From Gnetum montanum (taxonomy: Eukaryota > Streptophyta > Gnetopsida > Gnetales > Gnetaceae): 64,000 nucleotides of DNA. Every line of letters starts with the position of its first letter. Within the stretch, counting starts at the first letter, position 1. The translations under genes were made by a program, and so were the position numbers. Location of the stretch: the NCBI GenBank assembly GCA_015680685.1, contig MNCI01002736.1, positions 340,611-404,610 on the forward strand, written 5' to 3'. Of the stretch, positions 57,601 to 64,000 are shown one piece after another. Under the pieces are notes generated by a model. That model had not been told where the DNA came from and did not search any database. It saw nothing but the letters and a program-made list of their open reading frames with translations.

Positions 57601-59664
57601 AATCACAATAAGACCATGGATTAGCAATCATTGTGTAACCTTAAACCAATTGGGATGCCTTAACTCTTCAGGATAGTTACACTTGGCTAAGTTGTGATTA
57701 TGGCTAATTTAATTAACCTAATTATTATTTATTTTATGTGTTATTATGAATAATTCATCCTAGAGGTTGATGGAAGGGTTAACTTGGGAAAAATTTTATG
57801 GTTATTAACCATTTGGGAGAGTTAGGAAAATTTCCAAAAAAATTTCACCAAATTTTCATCAAAAACCTTAAGGTTTGTGGCCCCCACAATAAAGATCTTA
57901 CTTCTAGTAAGCACAGAATAGAAAAATGGAGTGATTTGGATAAATAGTTAGGAAGTTATGAACTTTGGAAGGTTTTGGGCTTTGAGAAATTGCAAAAATT
58001 CCCTATGTTATGAGTAATTTGCAAAAAACTCCAAAGTGTTTGATAGTATATATGGGATCTAAGAACTGCATTGATGAGGCCTCGTTGATGCAGTCAATGA
58101 CCATTGTTGATTTGGTCAAACTTTTAAAATACAATGAATTTTTGGATGAAATTAGGATCAAATGGAAGCTCAGAAGACTAAGAATAGTATGAAAACATGA
58201 GAAGAGGGTGTTGAAGCTCATAAATTTGAAGAAATGAAGAAAAATGGAGAAAATTTGGTTTAGTGGATGAATGAAATGAAAGATTAAGGAGTATTGAGTA
58301 GTTTATGCAATGAAAAATGTGAAAGGTAGGATTGTAGTGATGTCAAAGGTAAGGAACCATAACTAATTAAGCTAAGAGCTATGCAAGTGGGTCCTCCCCA
58401 TAGTAGGCTCATGCCCTTTTTGCCCTTGCATAACCTCAACTAAAAAGTTTGTGGGCCCCATAGTCAATTTAATGATCATGAAAGTTAAAGACCAACCCAA
58501 AAGAATCTACTTAAGAATCCCAACACATCAAGCCAAGACATAGAGCATAACATAGAATCCAACAGTGAGGTGAGTTACAGTAGCATGGATGGATGATATA
58601 GAAGGTGGAATGAAGTTCCAAATTGAGGTCATAAGAAGTCCCTTGTGGAATTTGTGGTTAAAATGACCCCAGAAGTTCCATCCTCAATCTAGACCAAAAC
58701 CATTCACATTCAATGATTTTGCATCGCCACTCTAAGACTGATCCACCCACTTTAGACACAAGAGTGCTTCCACAAAACAACCATCATTCTACAAGGAGAA
58801 GAAAAGAGAAGTAGGAAGTGAGAGAGAAGGCCTTAGTTAGAGGGGATCTTCAAGCATAGGTGCATGTTGTTTAAGTTCCATAACTAGTGCGTATAGCCCA
58901 ATTATTTGTCCAAGGGGTGTGCTTTGAATTTCCATTATTTGTTTTTTTTTTGAAATGGGAACCAGATCATGTGAGGACCTATTCATGTTGAAGGGGTGTG
59001 CTTTGAATTCCCATTGTTTTTTTTTTCTTTTTGAAATGGGAATCACACTATGCAATGAAATTATTTGACTTCCTATTAGTGGTTGGTGTGGAATAACAAG
59101 TCCATGAAAAAAACTCAAGCACTAAAGTAAGTAGAAGAGTACAAAGAGTAATGAGTCCCCTTGAATTCACACCCTTTATAAACCTTTGAATCATTCTTAA
59201 TTTTGGAACTACTAAGGTTATCAATTGATTAAAAGTCTCTTTAATGAAAAGGGATCTCAAATTCCCAGAATAAGAAAAACCATAGAGTTCATTGGATGGG
59301 TGGATGACATGGACTCATTGCTTGTTCCATGAAAAATAAACCATGTCAAAGTCATCAATCATCAGAATTCAAAAATAGAAACTAGACATTGACAATCACT
59401 CATTAAGCATAAACCATAATTAGTAAACAACAACAATGGCACTGTGTCCTATGATAATAAAGTAAATTTATTAGTAAAAATGAGAAAATATCACATTTAA
59501 ATAAAACAAAACAAAGTAAAATATATAAGAAAATGTAAAATAGTTAGGAAGGTTTAAATGCACTAAAGATAATGTAAAATGAGAAAAATTGAAAAAATAA
59601 AAAATTTGTAAAATCAAAAACATGAAAAACAAAAGGTAGAGAAACTAAGAGGAAAATTTGATGG
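57601..59664 (-). other. non-coding stretch between integrase and downstream ORF
   Basis: No gene supported. It shares blocks with 31862-33782 (GTAGGCTCATGCCC near 58409, GGATGGGTGGATGACATGG near 59295) and contains a local direct repeat of GAAGGGGTGTGCTTTGAATT with a T-run (from about 58910 and 58989). Confidence 0.6.
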
Positions 59665-60970
59665 TTAGAATGGATGGCCTTTCCCCCCATGACTGAGTTG
59701 GAAGGAGGAGATTCAAAAAATAAAATGTGGTTGTCAATCTGTTGAGGTGACATTTACGTTGGCCTATCTTGGTTTGAGGAAAGGCTTCACTTGTTGGATG
59801 TTGATCAACTACTTTTTATTTGGGCTATCAAGTTTGTAGATAAACATGGCCCTAGAGGGAAAGGTTTGATCAATTATATAAGGTCCCTCCCCCAATGTTT
59901 GGAATTTTGTATTTTGGGGTACATGTGTGGGGTTCTAGTAAAGAACCTTATCTCCTAGTTGAAGTTTTACTTTCTTGATTCTAAGGTCATGACGTTGCTT
60001 GCTGAATGCCTTGTTAATCTCATTCAAGGATAGGGCCAATAATTAATTTTCATCTAACACATTTAGATTGATTAATATTTCCTTATGTGCTAGACTTAGG
60101 TCAACGTTTAGATCATAGGCTGTTAATAGTGTACAGAGCTCAGATTGAATTAGGAGCATTGGAAGTTTCCTGTACACTAACTCGTAGGGAGAATAGCCAA
60201 TAGGAAGCTTCCAAATTGAACGATAAGCCTAGAGAGCATCATTAAGTTTTGTACTCCAGTCCTTCCTATATTTGCTAATGGTCTGCATTAGTATTTTTGT
60301 AATATCCCAGTTGGTTACCTTTGCTTAATTGTTGGCTTGGAGGTGGTAAGGTGTTGCTAATTTATGTTCTAACCCCAAGTGTTGCATTAATTTTCTAAAT
60401 GTGGCACTTGTAAAATTAGTTTCATTATAAAAACATTAGTGAATGTGGCACCCCAAACCTATTCATGATATCTTGTTGTATAAATTTGATAGTAGTGGAT
60501 GATGTAAAATTAGTAATGGTTGCTGCTTCTACCCATTTTGTGTAGTAGTCAACTACTACTATAATATATGTCTTCTCATTAGACATGGGTGTGATGGGAT
60601 CCATGAAGTCAACACCCCATATGTTGAAAGGTTTTAGTGGTTGAATCCACTGTTGATGACCTTCCATGCAAGCAGTCATCCCCCCATCAGATTGAAAACA
60701 TTCACAAGACTTGAAGAATTCGTGGGCATCCCTAAAGATTGTAGGCCAATAGTATCCTACCATTAGGATTTTTATGGTTGTGCATCTTCCTGCATAGTGG
60801 CCTCTGCAAGGCCCATCGCGAGCATCTTAGAGAATTTATATTTGATATTCATCAGGGACAAACCAACAAATTANTCCTCTGCAAGGCCCATCGTGAGCAT
60901 CTTAGAGAATTTATATTTGATATTCATCAGGGACAAACCAACAAATTAGTCCATCGGTGCACACATTATA
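59665..60970 (-). pseudogene. integrase of right-hand Athila-like element
   Basis: It ends HGGKGHPF and stop at 59665. The open piece 60425-60763 reads VGYYWPTIFRDAHEFF, SCECFQSDGG, FNIWGVDFMDPITPMSN and DYYTKWVEAATI, the zinc-binding end and catalytic core start. It is closely related to 34602-34958. An assembly duplication lies at 60874. Confidence 0.88.
60874..60874. other. assembly joint with 73-base duplication
   Basis: 60801-60873 recurs at 60876-60948 with one difference seen. Confidence 0.85.
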
Positions 60971-61480
60971 AAGGTGTCTGTTGATTTCCATGAGGTATTT
61001 GACCCAATGAAGAAATTATTGTTTCTTCCTAAAATCCAAGTCTTATGGCATCTCTTGAGTGAGAAGATATGTGAGAATACCATTATACCATGCTGCTTAT
61101 GTAGGCATTTGTTCACTTATTACTCTAGTAAAGAGGAGTTTGTCTAGAAACTGATTAGAGAGCGGGCTCTCCTTCTCTTTGCTATCCCATTTTAAGTGAG
61201 AGAGATGATCAGTGACCACATTCTTAGTCTATTTTTGATCTACCATAGTGAGATTGAATTTCTGCAAGATCACAAGCCATCGTATGACATGAGGGCTCAT
61301 CGTTGGCTTATTCATGAGGAAGTGAATTGCACTATGGTCCATATGCACAAATACTTTATAACCAAGCACATAGTGCCTTAATCTTTCTAGCATGTACACC
61401 ATTGCATTAATTCTTTCTTCATGATGGTGTAATTTAATTGTGCTCCCATAATGCTTTAACTCACGTAGTAGATATAATAT
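60971..61480 (-). pseudogene. RNase H of right-hand Athila-like element
   Basis: Minus-strand text NKPTMSPHVIRWLVILQKFN and VVTDHLSHLKWDS corresponds to the RNase H end at 35090-35443 of the relative. Stops interrupt the upstream part. Confidence 0.75.
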
Positions 61481-62800
61481 GGATGTTTCTTATCATCCAT
61501 CTATGTGAGAACTACTCCCAAAGCATAGTTAGATGCATCCATCATGATATGGAATGGTTTGGATAGATATGGTGCTCATAGGATTGGTGTTTCTATGAGT
61601 TTCTCTTTTAATTGTTGGAATGCATGTTCACATTCCATGGTCTAGATGAAAGGTGCATCTTTCTTTGTAAGATCTACCAACGACTTTGCAATCTTAGAGA
61701 AATTCTTCATAAATTGCTGGTAGTAGTCAATGTGTCCAAGGAATGACTGAACATCTTTAATGATCTCTAGTTAACGTGTTATTCCTTGGATGACCCTTAT
61801 CTTTTTTAGATCTACCTCAATCCATTTTTGTGAAATTCAGTGCCCTAGCACAATGGCTTCTTGGATCATAAGATGGCTCTTTTGCTAGTTGAGTCATAGG
61901 TTTGTTTCAACACATCTTCTTAACACTTGTTTAAGTTATTCCAAGGCTTGCACAAAGGTAGCTCCATAGGTGAAAAGTTCATCCATAAAGACTTCAACAT
62001 CATTACCTATTTGCTATTGAAAGATACTAAGGACCAAGCATTGAAATGTTGCAAAGGCATTGCATAGACCGAATGACATCTTACAATATGCAAAAATCCC
62101 CCAGGAACTTGTGAATGTTGTCTTAGCTTGATCTTTGGGTGCAATTTGGATTTGGTTATAGCCACTATAATTGTCCAAAATGCTATAATAACAATTCCTA
62201 GATATGATGTCTAATACTTGATCCACAGATGGCAAAGAAAGGTGATCTTTAATTGTTGGCATATTTAACAACCTAAAGTCAATGTAGACTCACCATTTGC
62301 CATCCTTCTTTGGTATAATTATGAGTGGACACTCACTATCCATGACTGAATAGGTAAAACTTGCCTTGAGAAGTTTTTCTATCTCCTCCTTGACAATTTG
62401 CTTTAATTTAGGATTCAGCCACCTCTATGGCTACCTTTTAGGTTTCATGGACAGGTCAATGTAGATGTGATGCTGGCATATCCTTGAATCAATTCCTGTT
62501 AGCTCTAGCTATGACCAATGAAAGGCTGTTGACTATTTATTCACCACTTTCAACAACTTTTCTTTTTGCTCAAGAGAAAGTTTGGCATTAATGATGACTA
62601 GGTTACCATTCTTTAAAAATTCATACTCCATACTAGCCAGTAAAGTTTTTAGTTCTAGGAGCTCTTGCTTGAAGTGATTAGGGATTTCCAACTCCCCCCA
62701 ATAGTTATCATCATCTTCATTAAAGAGTTGGAAATGAACTTGTTCAATTTTTTTCATGCCTTCAACATATGCACATGCTAGGCTCTTAGTTGGCTCCATG
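61480..62800 (-). pseudogene. reverse transcriptase and pre-RT linker
   Basis: The open piece 62014-62271 reads LSLPSVDQVLDIISRNCYYS, DNYSGYNQIQIAPKDQAKTT and MSFGLCNAFATF, standard Ty3 RT palm text. The catalytic motif follows as FMDEL, so the second Asp is Glu. The linker (62533-62799) has ELLELKTLLASMEYEFL and LSLEQKEKLLKVV, as in other plant Ty3 elements before RT. Confidence 0.88.
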
Positions 62801-62849
62801 CATATTTGCTACTATTTGAATCAACTATCAGCCATTGGGTGCCCTCCTA

Positions 62850-63420
62850 CTTTGTGGTTGCTGCATACAGACACCTTTGAATATTGATATCTTGTGTACA
62901 CTAATTTCATGCTTTAATGTATGTGCTCTTGATTGACCAAATCCTTTACACACAATTGCACTCGTTATCATTGTACATGATGCATGGAATATGTTTCTTC
63001 TCAATTTTGCCTAGCTCATTTTCCTTGGATGTTTCTAGAGATAGGTCCCTTATACCCATTTGTGCATCGATTGTGCTTAACCAAGCTCTTTCCATAATGA
63101 TAGAGAAGTCATTTTTGTAATTGTCCACCTTGATTACTAGAAAATTAGTAGGATAGAACCACATAAAAACTATGGTCACAATGTCCTCTACTAATTTCAA
63201 AGGGATAGCAATTGACTAATCTACTAATTCTAAATGAATGTTGCTCTTCTTGAGAGGTGGTAGGTTCCAGGCTTTGTACATGTCATGGGAAATGAGGTTA
63301 GAACTAGAGTCAAGAAGAGCTTTTCATGGCTCTTGTCCAGCAATCTATCGATAGATAAGTGGACTTCCTGGGTTAGATCCTTTTGTAGAAAGATTACTAG
63401 CCTTGATCTAGTTAGAAACA
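62850..63420 (-). pseudogene. protease of right-hand Athila-like element
   Basis: The open piece 62946-63200 has KLVEDIVTIVFMWFYPTNFL and AWLSTIDAQMGIRDLSLE, matching the proteases at 1-415 and 36965-37520. The active-site part near 63300 lies in another frame and is damaged. Confidence 0.82.
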
Positions 63421-64000
63421 ACATGAGTTAGCATTACAGTGCGGATCCTAGATGGCACTTGGTTTGAAGGACACTCAAAGGTATTTAATGTAGAGGATGA
63501 GGGTGATGGAGATGTAGGACAATTAGCCAAAGTAGGTTGTGAGGGCTGGAGAGGATTGCTGGGCCAAAAGAAAGGTTATTTCCTGATTGATTATTTGGAC
63601 CACTTGGTTGAAAAACTGGTTATGAGTGTATAGCCTTTGTAGCATTTTTTTGTTGTGACTGTGGAGGAATCTCACCCTACATAGCCAGAGTAGGAGGTAA
63701 TTGGGTGGGTTGAAGGTGGAGGTGTAGGTGTAGAGGGATGTGGAGGATGATAAGGATATGGATATGGATATGGGTTTTCCCCTCGAGTAGACGGTGAATG
63801 TCTTTGATGATACTTTGGAGGGTAATAGTGATGTTGGAATGATGCATGACTTGCAAAACTTCTAGCGAAGATAGGCTACTAAACATAGTACTCATATGGA
63901 TTTGGTTGCCCATAAGGGTACTTCTACCTTGGTAGTGGCATTCCCCATGATTGTAGTTGGTACCACTTTCGGTATTATTCATAAGGTTGCAGAGGAGTTC
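63421..64000 (-). pseudogene. gag C-terminal tail, runs off right edge
   Basis: The minus strand gives a proline/tyrosine/histidine-rich tail (for example HPPHPSTPTPPP near 63730) like the gag tails at 735-974 and 37500-37870. A (GGATAT) run near 63754 encodes repeated Tyr-Pro. The gag core lies beyond the window. Confidence 0.75.

Larger units (their letters stand above)
53559..64000 (-). mobile_element. Athila-like Ty3 element with extra 3' coding region, runs off right edge
   Basis: Same family as 30997-40938. From the right edge leftwards it has gag tail, protease, RT, RNase H, integrase (to 59665), a non-coding stretch, a coiled-coil-rich coding remnant (57600 to 54748) and the 3' LTR at 53559-54507. 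The 5' LTR lies beyond the window. The insertion point is the copia 3' LTR. The possible left target copy is AATGT (53554-53558); the right one cannot be seen. Confidence 0.9.

Noticed and set aside
1-64000. CRISPR arrays, tRNA or rRNA genes, bacterial operon signals
   Set aside because: None seen. The tandem repeats lack regular spacers, and tRNA-like strings are primer binding sites next to LTRs.

Overview
This window looks like a repeat-filled stretch of a very large plant nuclear genome. It is AT-rich, has almost no intact reading frame, and most of it can be assigned to decayed LTR retrotransposons of plant Ty3/gypsy and Ty1/copia lineages. A conifer or similar giant genome is my guess (inference); the sequence does not name a species. 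Six single 'n' characters each separate duplicated flanking sequence, which looks like unmerged contig overlaps rather than biology.

Layout. 1-1915: minus-strand protease and gag of an Athila/Tat-like Ty3 element running off the left edge. 1916-3189: copia-type polypurine tract and LTR, plus strand. 3190-9153: a decayed plus-strand LTR element (truncated 5' LTR, iMet-type primer site, 574-bp 3' LTR) with another LTR-like block at about 5390-6250. 9154-13830: AT-rich sequence, then a second Athila-like plus-strand gag/protease with a possible tRNA-Asp primer site at 10537. 13860-25035: a Tat/Ogre-like plus-strand gag/protease cut into three pieces by a gag-only minus-strand element (14368-21639, itself containing a solo LTR at 19241-20116) and by a solo LTR in the other orientation (22431-23282). 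25036-26680: the only non-transposon signal, a GC-richer island with the frameshifted N-terminus of a plant purple acid phosphatase, flanked by short tandem repeats. 26681-44281: a plus-strand Tekay/Del-type chromovirus split by a 9.9-kb minus-strand Athila-like element (30997-40938) with a perfect 5-bp target duplication. 44282-48325: Tat-like gag and RNase H remnants (+) and a copia gag remnant (-). 48326-53558: a plus-strand Tork/TNT1-like copia element whose 3' LTR is cut by another minus-strand Athila-like element (53559 to beyond 64000), which retains a long coiled-coil region downstream of pol.

How it fits together. One Ty3 LTR family, with LTRs of about 0.84-0.95 kb (1.04 kb in one assembly-inflated copy), TGATGAG termini and a decayed tRNA-Asp primer site, appears in five separate insertions: two with both LTRs in the window, two solo LTRs, and one running off the right edge. 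At least four of these landed inside older retrotransposons. Target-site duplications let the order of events be read directly. No intact host gene, tRNA, rRNA or CRISPR array was seen.
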